Positions 1 to 6,046 of a stretch of DNA of 18,216 nt are shown one piece after another. The notes under the pieces are model-generated. The model saw only the letters and a program-made list of their open reading frames with translations, was not told the DNA's origin and ran no database searches. Positions within the stretch are counted from its first letter, which is position 1, and the number at the start of each line of letters is the position of its first letter. A program made the position numbers and the translations under genes. Source of the stretch: Dehalococcoidia bacterium. GTDB lineage: Bacteria; Chloroflexota; Dehalococcoidia; SZUA-161. The stretch spans positions 1 through 18,216 of the forward strand of contig JAUXAX010000040.1 in NCBI GenBank assembly GCA_030619685.1, in the 5' to 3' direction.

Positions 1-372
1 ATTTAGCAGCGACTCCTTCTCATAGTCGCTGCCTACAAAGATAGAAATGCCCACCGCCGAAACATTCAGTCGGATAGCCTCCTCCATAGAGGTGGTGATG
101 CCTTCATTGGCCAGGTCCTTGCCCACCATGCTGGTGCCTCCGGAGACCCTGAGAATAATCGGTTTGGCTTTGCCAGGGTCTACCGAAGAACGCAATACTC
201 CCCTGGTAATGAAGACCGCGTCGGCATACTGCACAATAGGCTCAAGAGTCTTGCGTGGATTCTCCAGTTTTCTGGTGGGCCCTTGGAAGTATCCATGATC
301 AATCGGCAAGAACAAACAGCGCCCGTCCGATTGAATTAGCTGCGCCATACGGTTCGCCATACCCCATTCCAT
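1..372 (-). CDS. LsrF/DhnA-family class I aldolase-like protein (3' end outside window)
   Basis: Partial gene: 124 codons from the start ATG at 372 run off the left edge. The translation carries IDHGYFQGP (residues 24-32), TRGVLRSSV and SGGTSM, the order and spacing seen in LsrF (autoinducer-2 degradation, 3-hydroxy-5-phosphonooxypentane-2,4-dione thiolase) and in the DhnA/archaeal-type class I aldolases. The family is a cytosolic TIM barrel that cleaves or transfers small phosphorylated keto compounds through a lysine Schiff base; that lysine lies beyond the edge, so activity cannot be judged. The start is set by GGGAGGAG 8 bases upstream. No lsr transport or kinase gene is visible on the side that can be seen, so the AI-2 role is uncertain; a general DhnA-type aldolase is the alternative. 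It is read from its own promoter in the short gap behind the radical SAM gene. Confidence 0.85.
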   Translation of the reverse strand, partial: MEWGMANRMAQLIQSDGRCLFLPIDHGYFQGPTRKLENPRKTLEPIVQYADAVFITRGVLRSSVDPGKAKPIILRVSGGTSMVGKDLANEGITTSMEEAIRLNVSAVGISIFVGSDYEKESLLN

Positions 373-408
373 GCCGGGTACTCCTCCCTTCTTCTCAACT
401 GCGCACCT

Positions 409-437
409 AGTCTAAGGTAGCAGCTTTGGTTAGTCAA
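409..437 (-). promoter_or_regulatory. Sigma-70-type promoter for the LsrF-like gene
   Basis: On the minus strand TTGACT (432-437) and TAGACT (409-414) are separated by 17 bases. The -35 matches consensus at 5 of 6 positions and the -10 at 4 of 6. It lies about 37 bases upstream of the ATG at 372, and its -35 element begins about 20 bases after the stop of the preceding radical SAM gene, so the aldolase can be transcribed independently of the lexA operon. Confidence 0.5.
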
Positions 438-456
438 GCAGGATTTCGGGGCAAGT

Positions 457-1416
457 CTAGAGGAGACAGTTACATATAATCTTTTTGTAATCCATACCAA
501 GCCTATTCCAAATGGTGATAGTTTCCTTGCACAGGGCGACATGTGTGTACTCAAACTTATCCTTGAGGTACTGTATGAGTGTATGGTACATAAGGTACCT
601 CGTATCTGAATCGATTCTTTTCCCCCAGTTTGACTTCTCAGAAAGGTAGTCTACCCATGATTTGTCAGTCGCCATGTTGATGGTGCTCTGCAGTCCCCTA
701 AGTGAACCAAGCGTTATCCGAGATGGGATAAACTTTGCGAAGATATGGTCAACCAAGCGCAAGTATTGCTCGCGCCAGTTAAGCACCGGCACCATTGGAT
801 CAATACGAACCCTAACCTCATAGCCCGCTCTACTTAGTTCACTCGCTGCCTCTATGCGATCCACCACAGGGGGGGCAATCTTTTCGAATCTCTTAGCCAC
901 TTCGTCAGCGTTCAGACTAAAGCTGACTACCGCTTGCCCTTGTCCATTTATGTCAAGTAGATGCTCGATATGCCTCGACTTGGTCAGGAAAAGAACTTTG
1001 TGTATCTGTTGTTCCTGAAAGAGCGAGACTATGAATTTGGAAAAGGGATGCCCATTTTTCTCATGCATCAGGGAATCAGCTAGCTCACCGGTATTCAAAA
1101 GCTCACCACGGCCGTTGACATTCTCCAGAAAAGTTCTCACGTGATCTTCGATCTTCTGGTAAGGCTTAACGTAGGGTCGTGATTTTCTGGGTGCGAACCT
1201 CAGGGTACCATTCAAATAGCACCAAGCGCAGGAAAAAGGACATCCAGTAGCCCACTTGAGTTCAAGAAAGTGAGGACAAACTACGTCTGTAGGCTTGGTT
1301 GGGAGGGGGGTTTTCTCAAACCTTGTTATGATAGAACCATCGCCGACCCGTTGAACAAGGTCCTGCTCAGAGCCATCCAGAAGCTGATATTCGCGTCTTC
1401 GAATCCTCATAATCAC
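457..1416 (-). CDS. Spore photoproduct lyase-like radical SAM protein
   Basis: A 319-residue protein of the SPL branch of radical SAM enzymes. Cluster cysteines C59, C63 and C66 form CPFSCAWCYL (CX3CX2C), which would bind a 4Fe-4S cluster and SAM. Other SPL-like blocks are NTGELADSLMHE (108-119), FLTKSRH, FSLNADEV (166-173), VRVRIDPMVP (201-210), RITLGSLRG (233-241), ALCKET (294-299) and a terminal CNCLL. Genuine SPL repairs the spore photoproduct of thymine in DNA using a hydrogen-donor cysteine in the segment matching residues 106-116; here that place reads LNTGE, so the donor appears absent and the substrate is probably different. It starts 21 bases after tcmP, at GTG 1416 or ATG 1410; both have poor Shine-Dalgarno sites, so translational coupling is likely. 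Genes of this type are described in non-spore-formers. Visibly more A+T-rich than lexA. Confidence 0.85.
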   Translation of the reverse strand: MIMRIRRREYQLLDGSEQDLVQRVGDGSIITRFEKTPLPTKPTDVVCPHFLELKWATGCPFSCAWCYLNGTLRFAPRKSRPYVKPYQKIEDHVRTFLENVNGRGELLNTGELADSLMHEKNGHPFSKFIVSLFQEQQIHKVLFLTKSRHIEHLLDINGQGQAVVSFSLNADEVAKRFEKIAPPVVDRIEAASELSRAGYEVRVRIDPMVPVLNWREQYLRLVDHIFAKFIPSRITLGSLRGLQSTINMATDKSWVDYLSEKSNWGKRIDSDTRYLMYHTLIQYLKDKFEYTHVALCKETITIWNRLGMDYKKIICNCLL

Positions 1417-1437
1417 TGCTTTAGCCGTTCACATTAC

Positions 1438-2250
1438 TCAAATCATCCTTAACTGTCCAGTCGATAACCTACGGCTAATTTTACCCCAGAATTCCTCCCC
1501 TCTCGTATGTCTACTTGCAAATACTAGGTGATAAAGTGGCACGCCTTTCGTGTTTTTTACAAGCGTGAAGTCATGCACGCCATAGTAGCCTAAGCCACTG
1601 AGTCTTTTCTTATAAGCATCAAGTAGTGCGCGGCCCATTCTCACTTGGCCTTTAGCTCTCGCACTTTTACATTCAAGCTGCCATTCATCATCACCAAAGA
1701 AATCATTTAGAACATCTGGATGATCGCCCACAACTCTTTTCATGTTACCACTGTGAAAAGTTATAGCAAGATCCATGCTGCGACCCTTCGTAAGCTGGCG
1801 AATGGAGTCGAACTTGATTTCCCAGCTAAGCGGATCAATAAAGCAGAAATCCAATGAAGACGACGGCAAGCTACTTCTTAGATCCTTTATCACCTCATTA
1901 CAGTCTTGGCTGAACAAGGTGATCTTTGTCGATGTAAAAGAGCGGCTACGACTATAAAGGGAATCTATGGCACTACGATCAATGTCATTAAAAAAACAGT
2001 GAGTAAATGGCACTTTGCACCGAAGAGCAACTAGAGGGGACCCGTCAATCTCTTCACCAGTTCCTTCAACCGCGCACTTGCCAGGACCAGCGAAAATGTC
2101 TATAAAAGTGCGCGCAGGCCATTTGCGTTTCATGCCGGAACTGAATATCTCGCAGTATCGCTGAATGTGGAATAATTTCTCTTTTGCCCAAGGCCCGACC
2201 TCAAGCGCAAGATATCCGTTTGAACCTATTAGTAGATCGCCAGTCGGCAT
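1438..2250 (-). CDS. tcmP: Three-Cys-motif partner protein TcmP
   Basis: A 270-residue protein with the TcmP pattern: an amphipathic lead-in (YCEIFSSGMKRKW, 32-44), then TFIDIFAGPG (48-57), GSPLVAL (70-76), FNDIDRS (87-93), DCNEVI (116-121), FIDPLSWEIKF (137-147) and a C-terminal YHLVFASRHTRGEEFW (240-255). DIFAGPG followed by an acidic NDID strand end and FIDP resembles motifs I, II and IV of class I SAM methyltransferases, so a SAM-binding Rossmann fold is inferred. TcmP is named for its pairing with a protein carrying a radical-SAM-like three-cysteine motif; its function is, as far as I know, unestablished. The partner here is the adjacent SPL-like gene. It starts 11 bases after the lexA stop, with AGGTGG 7 bases before the ATG, overlapping the lexA stop, so it is almost certainly cotranscribed with lexA. 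Base composition is clearly A+T-richer than its neighbours, suggesting transfer. Confidence 0.9.
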   Translation of the reverse strand: MPTGDLLIGSNGYLALEVGPWAKEKLFHIQRYCEIFSSGMKRKWPARTFIDIFAGPGKCAVEGTGEEIDGSPLVALRCKVPFTHCFFNDIDRSAIDSLYSRSRSFTSTKITLFSQDCNEVIKDLRSSLPSSSLDFCFIDPLSWEIKFDSIRQLTKGRSMDLAITFHSGNMKRVVGDHPDVLNDFFGDDEWQLECKSARAKGQVRMGRALLDAYKKRLSGLGYYGVHDFTLVKNTKGVPLYHLVFASRHTRGEEFWGKISRRLSTGQLRMI

Positions 2251-2261
2251 TTCAATGCCAC

Positions 2262-2891
2262 CTAGACTTGTCTGATGACTCCGACAACCTTTCCCTGAAC
2301 CTCCACATTGTCCGGGGCAGTGTAGATCGGCTGCATTTCGGAGTTGGCCGGCTGGAGGCGAATGCGGTCACGCTCCCGGTAGAGCTTTTTCAGGGTTGTC
2401 TCCTCCTCCGCCTTGAGCCAGGCAGCAATCATCTCGCCGTCCTCGCCGGTAGCCGCCTGCTGCATCAAGACGATATCACCATCGTTGATTAAGGCATCGA
2501 TCATCGAGGTCCCCTTTACCCTCAGGGCATAAACGTTGTCCTTGCCCTGGATAAGTTCAGTGCTGACCTCAACAGCATCCAGCGGCTCCATTTCCCAGGT
2601 ATCTGACGTTGGCACCGGCATCGGCTCGCCAGCGGCTATGTAGCCGATGACAGGCACCATCACCATGCGCCTTCGCCCCTTGCCAAGGAGTTCGATGCCC
2701 CGCGATACCTCACGGTCGCGGCGGATGTGGCCCTCCCTCTCCAGGACTTTCAGATTGTAGTCCACCACTGAGGTCGAGCTAACGCCACAAGCCTTTAGGA
2801 TGTCCCTGACGGTTGGAGGATAGTCCTTCTCATCGCGGAAGCGGCGCAGGAAGGCGAGGATGCGCCTTTGTTTTGTGGACAGTGTCTTCAT
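2262..2891 (-). CDS. lexA: SOS response repressor LexA
   Basis: A 209-residue protein, the usual LexA length. Residues 1-65 form the winged helix-turn-helix (STKQRRILAFLRRF, YPPTVRDILKACGVSS, VVDYNLKVLEREGHI). The self-cleavage bond is A87-G88 in YIAAGEP, and the catalytic dyad is S129 (GTSMIDALI) with K168 (TTLKKL), so the protein looks fully able to cleave itself when stimulated by RecA on single-stranded DNA. AGAGGTGA lies 4 bases before the ATG. Its own promoter carries an SOS box, indicating autoregulation. The tcmP gene starts 11 bases after the stop codon and the SPL-like gene follows, which puts both inside the LexA transcript. The rpsT gene upstream is separated by a strong hairpin terminator. 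Confidence 0.97.
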   Translation of the reverse strand: MKTLSTKQRRILAFLRRFRDEKDYPPTVRDILKACGVSSTSVVDYNLKVLEREGHIRRDREVSRGIELLGKGRRRMVMVPVIGYIAAGEPMPVPTSDTWEMEPLDAVEVSTELIQGKDNVYALRVKGTSMIDALINDGDIVLMQQAATGEDGEMIAAWLKAEEETTLKKLYRERDRIRLQPANSEMQPIYTAPDNVEVQGKVVGVIRQV

Positions 2892-2900
2892 TTTTCACCT

Positions 2901-2932
2901 CTCAGTATGTTCCGAACGCCTGTTCTACTGAG
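2901..2932 (-). promoter_or_regulatory. SOS box (LexA operator) within a flanking inverted repeat
   Basis: CGAACGCCTGTTCT at 2913-2926 matches the Gram-positive LexA consensus CGAAC-N4-GTTCG at all but the last fixed base. On the minus strand GTTCGGAAC (2909-2917) adds a second, overlapping inverted half-site. A perfect 7-base inverted repeat, CTCAGTA (2901-2907) and TACTGAG (2926-2932), encloses the site. The whole element sits just downstream of the -10, where bound LexA would block the start of transcription. As RNA, the outer repeat could form a hairpin ending next to the lexA Shine-Dalgarno site. Confidence 0.85.
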
Positions 2933-2936
2933 ACAG

Positions 2937-2965
2937 AGCTTATCACGCCAAAAGCCTGCTGTCAA
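2937..2965 (-). promoter_or_regulatory. Promoter of the lexA-tcmP-SPL-like operon
   Basis: On the minus strand a perfect -35 TTGACA (2960-2965) is followed after 17 bases by TAAGCT (2937-2942), a weak -10 matching consensus at 3 of 6 positions. The predicted transcription start is near 2930, inside the SOS box element, and the leader would be about 40 bases long. Confidence 0.6.
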
Positions 2966-2976
2966 TACCTTCGCCC

Positions 2977-3006
2977 AAAAAAGCTGCTCATCCGAGCAGC
3001 TTTTTC
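2977..3006 (-). terminator. Rho-independent terminator of rpsT
   Basis: Perfect 12-base inverted repeat: arms 2978-2989 and 2994-3005 (AGCTGCTC/GAGCAGCT core flanked by A and T runs) around a 4-base loop. Read on the minus strand, the G+C stem ends in six T residues, the classic form. It lies about 45 bases after the rpsT stop and before the lexA promoter. A run of five T on the other strand would let it work in both directions. Confidence 0.9.
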
Positions 3007-3051
3007 TATATCGTTTAAGGCCCCAGCGACGCTCAATTAGACGATCGCTAC

Positions 3052-3327
3052 CTAACTCTCAGCAGAAAAGGCAGCGTTGAACTTCTTCACCAGGCGCGAC
3101 TTACGACGAGCAGCGTTATTTGAGTGGATAACCCCCTTCTGCGCTGCCCTGTCCAGGGCGATTGTTGCCTCCTTCACTGCCTCGCTGGCTGGCTCCAGTT
3201 CCTTATCGAGAATAAGCTCTTCCGCCTTGATAACAGCCGTCTTTACTGCGCTACTAATAGACCGATTGCGCCCTCGCCTTTCACTTATGATGCGAATCGA
3301 TTTTTTTGCTGATTTGGTATGCGCCAA
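3052..3327 (-). CDS. rpsT: 30S ribosomal protein S20
   Basis: S20 is a small helical protein of the 30S subunit that binds 16S rRNA. The sequence has the family N-terminus AHTKSAKKSIRI, the basic RRGRNRSISSAVKT, and the C-terminal RAAQKGVIHSNNAARRKSRL. An upstream in-frame ATG at 3348 exists, but TTG at 3327 is chosen: it gives the family-typical M-A-x-T-K-S-A-K-K start and 91 residues (S20 is usually about 87), GGAGGG lies 6 bases before it, and the predicted promoter -10 covers the ATG, which would therefore not be in the mRNA. It is a single-gene transcript closed by a strong terminator. Confidence 0.95.
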   Translation of the reverse strand: MAHTKSAKKSIRIISERRGRNRSISSAVKTAVIKAEELILDKELEPASEAVKEATIALDRAAQKGVIHSNNAARRKSRLVKKFNAAFSAES

Positions 3328-3346
3328 ATTCCACCCTCCAGCTTGC

Positions 3347-3375
3347 ATATTACCCTATCCAGAGCAATTTGTCCA
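3347..3375 (-). promoter_or_regulatory. Promoter of rpsT
   Basis: On the minus strand TGGACA (3370-3375, 5 of 6) and TAATAT (3347-3352, 4 of 6) are 17 bases apart. Transcription would start near 3340, giving a leader of about 13 bases that contains the GGAGGG site used by the TTG start. Confidence 0.55.
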
Positions 3376-3503
3376 CAGGGTATTGAGATCGTGGTTGTGT
3401 ACATTGGTTGGCGCAAAAGCCCAGTGACCAAAACCACATTAGGGTGTGTGGGAAGAGATACGTTGCTGAAAAAACTCCCATACTGATGTCCTTCAGCCCA
3501 AAG

Positions 3504-3533
3504 TCGACAAGGCGGAGTCCAAGATGGTAGAAT
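3504..3533 (+). promoter_or_regulatory. Promoter of mnmG
   Basis: TCGACA (3504-3509, 5 of 6) and TAGAAT (3528-3533, 5 of 6) are separated by 18 bases. The predicted start lies about 10 bases before the mnmG ATG, so the leader would be very short. The 130 bases between this and the rpsT promoter contain a weak GCTGAA/TTCAGC inverted repeat and nothing else I recognise. Confidence 0.5.
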
Positions 3534-3548
3534 TCTAAAGACGGGAAA

Positions 3549-5495
3549 ATGTATGAGGTTATAGTTATCGGCGCCGGGCACGCAGGTTGTGAGGCAGCCC
3601 TGGCGGCAGCCAGGATGGGGTGCTATACTCTGCTGCTCACCATGAATCTGGATAATGTGGCTCTTATGTCTTGCAATCCCTCTATCGGGGGGCCGGCCAA
3701 GGGTCATGTGGTCAGGGAGATCGATGCCCTCGGTGGGGAGATGGCGCACAACATCGATAAGACCTTTATCCAAGTCAGGATGCTGAATACCGGCAAGGGC
3801 CCTGCTGTTCAGGCGCTGCGCGCTCAGGCAGACAAGAGGCTTTACAGCCTCTCCATGAAGCACACCCTGGAGAGGCAACCAAACCTTAATATCAAACAGG
3901 CGCTGGTTGAGGAGCTAGAGCCTGTGGGGAACTCTGGAACAGCTCTGAGAGTGAGGACCAATACCGGCTGGACGTATGAGGGTAAGACTGTAGTTCTAAC
4001 CACGGGGACCTCGCTGGCGGGAAGGGTGATTGTGGGAGATGCTACTTATCCCGCGGGGAGAGCGGGGGAATTCGCTGCCTACGGACTGGCCCAAAGCCTG
4101 AGGAATCTGGGTTTTACCCTGGGACGACTGAAAACAGGCACCCCTCCCCGCCTCGACGCCAGGACTATCGATTTCGGTAGGACTATCACCCAGCCGGGGA
4201 GCGAAGCGCCTCTCTACTTTAGCTTTAGCCCGCCCAACGAGCCTCTCTACTCCTCTCCCCCAAATCCCATCTATCCCCAGGACAGGCCAATCCAGTGGCG
4301 GCAGCAGCTCCCCTGTTATCTGGTCTACACCAACGAAAAGACACACCGGATAATCCGGTCCAATCTTCACCGCGCCCCCTTGTTCACCGGGCTTATCGAC
4401 GGGGTGGGGCCTCGCTACTGCCCTTCGATAGAGGACAAAATAGTTCGCTTCGCCGATAAGGATGCTCACGGGCTATTTCTGGAGCCTGAGGGCTGGCAGA
4501 CGAACGAGGTCTATGTCCAGGGGGCTAACACTAGCCTCCCCGAGGACGTGCAGCTGGCTATGCTGCGTACCATCCCTGCCCTGGCGAGAGCGGAGATGAT
4601 GCGGGTAGGCTACGCCATCGAATACGACTATGTCCCACCCAGCCAGACCCAGGCCACGCTGGAGTCGAAGCTTGTCCCGGGGCTGTTCTTCGCTGGCCAG
4701 ATAAACGGCACCTCCGGCTACGAGGAGGCGGCAGGACAGGGGCTAGTCGCTGGGATAAACGCAGCGCTTAAGGTCAAGGGCGAGCCACCGCTCATACTGC
4801 GCCGCGACCAGGCCTACATCGGGGTGATGATCGATGACCTGGTGACCAGGGAACTCACCGAACCCTATCGGCTGCTGACTTCGAGGGCTGAATATCGTCT
4901 CCTGCTGCGCCAGGACAATGCGGACCTGAGATTAACTCCCATTGGCTACAGGCTGGGCCTCATTCCAGAGGATCGCTACCTCCCTGTTGAGAAAAAGCGC
5001 CAGGATATTGCCGAGGAGTTGCGCCGCCTGGCAAGAACCCACTTCAGCCCTGGAGAGAAGCTTGACTCTCTGCTGCATAGGTATCACCTTCCCCCCATAG
5101 GGCGCAGCATCAGTGCTTTGGAGTTCCTGCGCCGCCCCGAGGCAAACTATGAGCTACTGACCAACCTTGGCTTTGGCAAGGCGGACCTTGGCCCTGATTG
5201 TCGGGAGCAGGTCAAGATCGAGGCTAAGTATGAGGGGTATATTGAGAGGCAAAGGGCTGAGATCGAGAGGGTTCGCCGCCTGGAGGAACAGGCTATCCCC
5301 CAAAGGTTTGACTACGATAGCATCAACGGGTTCCGTACAGAGGCCCGCGAGAGGTTGAAGTACTTCCAGCCAGCTACTTTGGGCCAGGCCTCCCGTATTT
5401 ACGGGGTAACGCCGGCAGATGTCGCCATCCTTATGGTGCACCTCGAGAGAGCCAAATGTGCGGAGGGGGCGAGCAGAGGGGGTCCCCTTTGTTAA
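3549..5495 (+). CDS. mnmG: tRNA uridine-5-carboxymethylaminomethyl modification enzyme MnmG (GidA)
   Basis: A 648-residue FAD enzyme that, together with MnmE, modifies C5 of the wobble uridine in certain tRNAs. The N-terminal dinucleotide-binding motif is [10 protein letters not shown] (G8, G10, G13). Family signatures include [12 protein letters not shown] (42-53), LKTGTPPRL (194-202) and [15 protein letters not shown] (287-301); C42 and C291 match the two functional cysteines of the family. Further on are [21 protein letters not shown], the [20 protein letters not shown] block and the helical C-terminal MnmE- and tRNA-binding domain ending near [15 protein letters not shown]. The last residues (GASRGGPLC) are a short nonconserved tail. 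The Shine-Dalgarno site is weak (GACGGG). No mnmE or rsmG neighbour is present. A hairpin follows 1 base after the stop. Confidence 0.98.
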   Translation: MYEVIVIGAGHAGCEAALAAARMGCYTLLLTMNLDNVALMSCNPSIGGPAKGHVVREIDALGGEMAHNIDKTFIQVRMLNTGKGPAVQALRAQADKRLYSLSMKHTLERQPNLNIKQALVEELEPVGNSGTALRVRTNTGWTYEGKTVVLTTGTSLAGRVIVGDATYPAGRAGEFAAYGLAQSLRNLGFTLGRLKTGTPPRLDARTIDFGRTITQPGSEAPLYFSFSPPNEPLYSSPPNPIYPQDRPIQWRQQLPCYLVYTNEKTHRIIRSNLHRAPLFTGLIDGVGPRYCPSIEDKIVRFADKDAHGLFLEPEGWQTNEVYVQGANTSLPEDVQLAMLRTIPALARAEMMRVGYAIEYDYVPPSQTQATLESKLVPGLFFAGQINGTSGYEEAAGQGLVAGINAALKVKGEPPLILRRDQAYIGVMIDDLVTRELTEPYRLLTSRAEYRLLLRQDNADLRLTPIGYRLGLIPEDRYLPVEKKRQDIAEELRRLARTHFSPGEKLDSLLHRYHLPPIGRSISALEFLRRPEANYELLTNLGFGKADLGPDCREQVKIEAKYEGYIERQRAEIERVRRLEEQAIPQRFDYDSINGFRTEARERLKYFQPATLGQASRIYGVTPADVAILMVHLERAKCAEGASRGGPLC

Positions 5496-5526
5496 AGCGG
5501 GATTTAGGGCGATTCTAAACCCCGCT
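5496..5526 (+). terminator. Hairpin after mnmG, possible terminator without T-run
   Basis: Arms AGCGGGATTTAG (5496-5507) and CTAAACCCCGCT (5515-5526) pair over 12 positions with one A-C mismatch and a 7-base loop. It begins directly after the stop codon but is followed by CCTTGTGG, not a T-run. A second short stem, CTTGTG/CACAAG, follows within 30 bases. It may slow or end transcription, or protect the mRNA end. Confidence 0.45.
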
Positions 5527-5585
5527 CCTTGTGGACGTTGTCACCTTCACAAGTTCACCCCATCATAGTGTGGGGGCACCAGGCG

Positions 5586-5613
5586 TTGATATAATTGTAG
5601 GTGTTGTTATACT
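5586..5613 (+). promoter_or_regulatory. Promoter-like sequence before the unknown gene and amidohydrolase
   Basis: TTGATA (5586-5591, 5 of 6) and TATACT (5608-5613, 5 of 6) are 16 bases apart. Transcription would begin near 5620, just inside the reading frame that opens at 5601. If the promoter is real, the true start of the small gene must lie further in, or the promoter mainly serves the amidohydrolase. Confidence 0.45.
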
Positions 5614-6020
5614 ATGCTGGAGGGGCAGAGCGTCTGGAGACACTCAAACTGCTTGTTGTGCTGGAGATAGCGGATAAGTTTGTCGAGCGGGCGATGGCTG
5701 AGTACGCTGAGGTCGGTGAGGTGACTGATAGGATTAAGAGGTATCTCAATCGTGCGGTTGTCTGGCTGGAGCGCGGGGCGGTGCTCAGCGATGCCGGTGA
5801 TATTGACATCAGCTCCAGTATCGGCAAAGCAGTCGAAACTGAGGTGTCTAGAGAAGAGGCGTTAGGTAAACGCCGTTGGCTCAAAGAAGGAGATATACCC
5901 TGGACTGGGGCCAGCATGGAGGCATACGGAAACTGCACTACGGTCAACAGTTACATCGAGACATTGATTTCAAGAATAAGTCTGTGGCCATTGGAGCAGG
6001 GCCGAGTCCAGTGGAGCTAA
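5601..6020 (+). CDS. Hypothetical protein, unrecognised
   Basis: I do not recognise this 139-residue product. It is predicted to be soluble and mostly helical in its first two thirds (LETLKLLVVLEIADKFVERA, RIKRYLNRAVVWLERG), then has a more polar part with SIGKAVETEVSREEALGKRRW and a C-terminal segment of lower coding quality. No signal peptide, membrane segment or metal motif is seen. The amino acid mix looks like a real protein, while the opposite strand in this stretch gives only Ser/Thr-rich frames. The start is doubtful: GTG 5601 and TTG 5604 lack a Shine-Dalgarno site, and a promoter-like -10 overlaps them. The internal GGAGGGG at 5619-5625 has no good in-frame start at proper spacing. 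It ends 26 bases before the amidohydrolase, so the two may be cotranscribed. It could also be a decayed remnant. Confidence 0.5.
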   Translation: MLLYYAGGAERLETLKLLVVLEIADKFVERAMAEYAEVGEVTDRIKRYLNRAVVWLERGAVLSDAGDIDISSSIGKAVETEVSREEALGKRRWLKEGDIPWTGASMEAYGNCTTVNSYIETLISRISLWPLEQGRVQWS

Positions 6021-6046
6021 AGTCTCCACAATATCGCCGGTGAATA

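Noticed and set aside
3328..3348. ATG start for rpsT at 3348
   Set aside because: It overlaps the predicted -10, lacks a Shine-Dalgarno site and adds seven residues not seen in S20; TTG 3327 is better.
3349..3548. Possible riboswitch or structured RNA between rpsT and mnmG
   Set aside because: The predicted mnmG leader is only about 10 bases long and the gap shows only a weak GCTGAA/TTCAGC repeat; two promoters account for the space.
3285..3878. Minus-strand open frame of 197 codons upstream of and into mnmG
   Set aside because: It overlaps mnmG and the rpsT promoter on the opposite strand, has no Shine-Dalgarno site and no recognisable protein motif; mnmG and rpsT explain the region.
5614..5670. 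Very short Cys-containing frame starting ATGCTGGAG, a possible leader peptide
   Set aside because: Only about 18 codons, no Shine-Dalgarno site, and no attenuator-like hairpin and T-run follow it.
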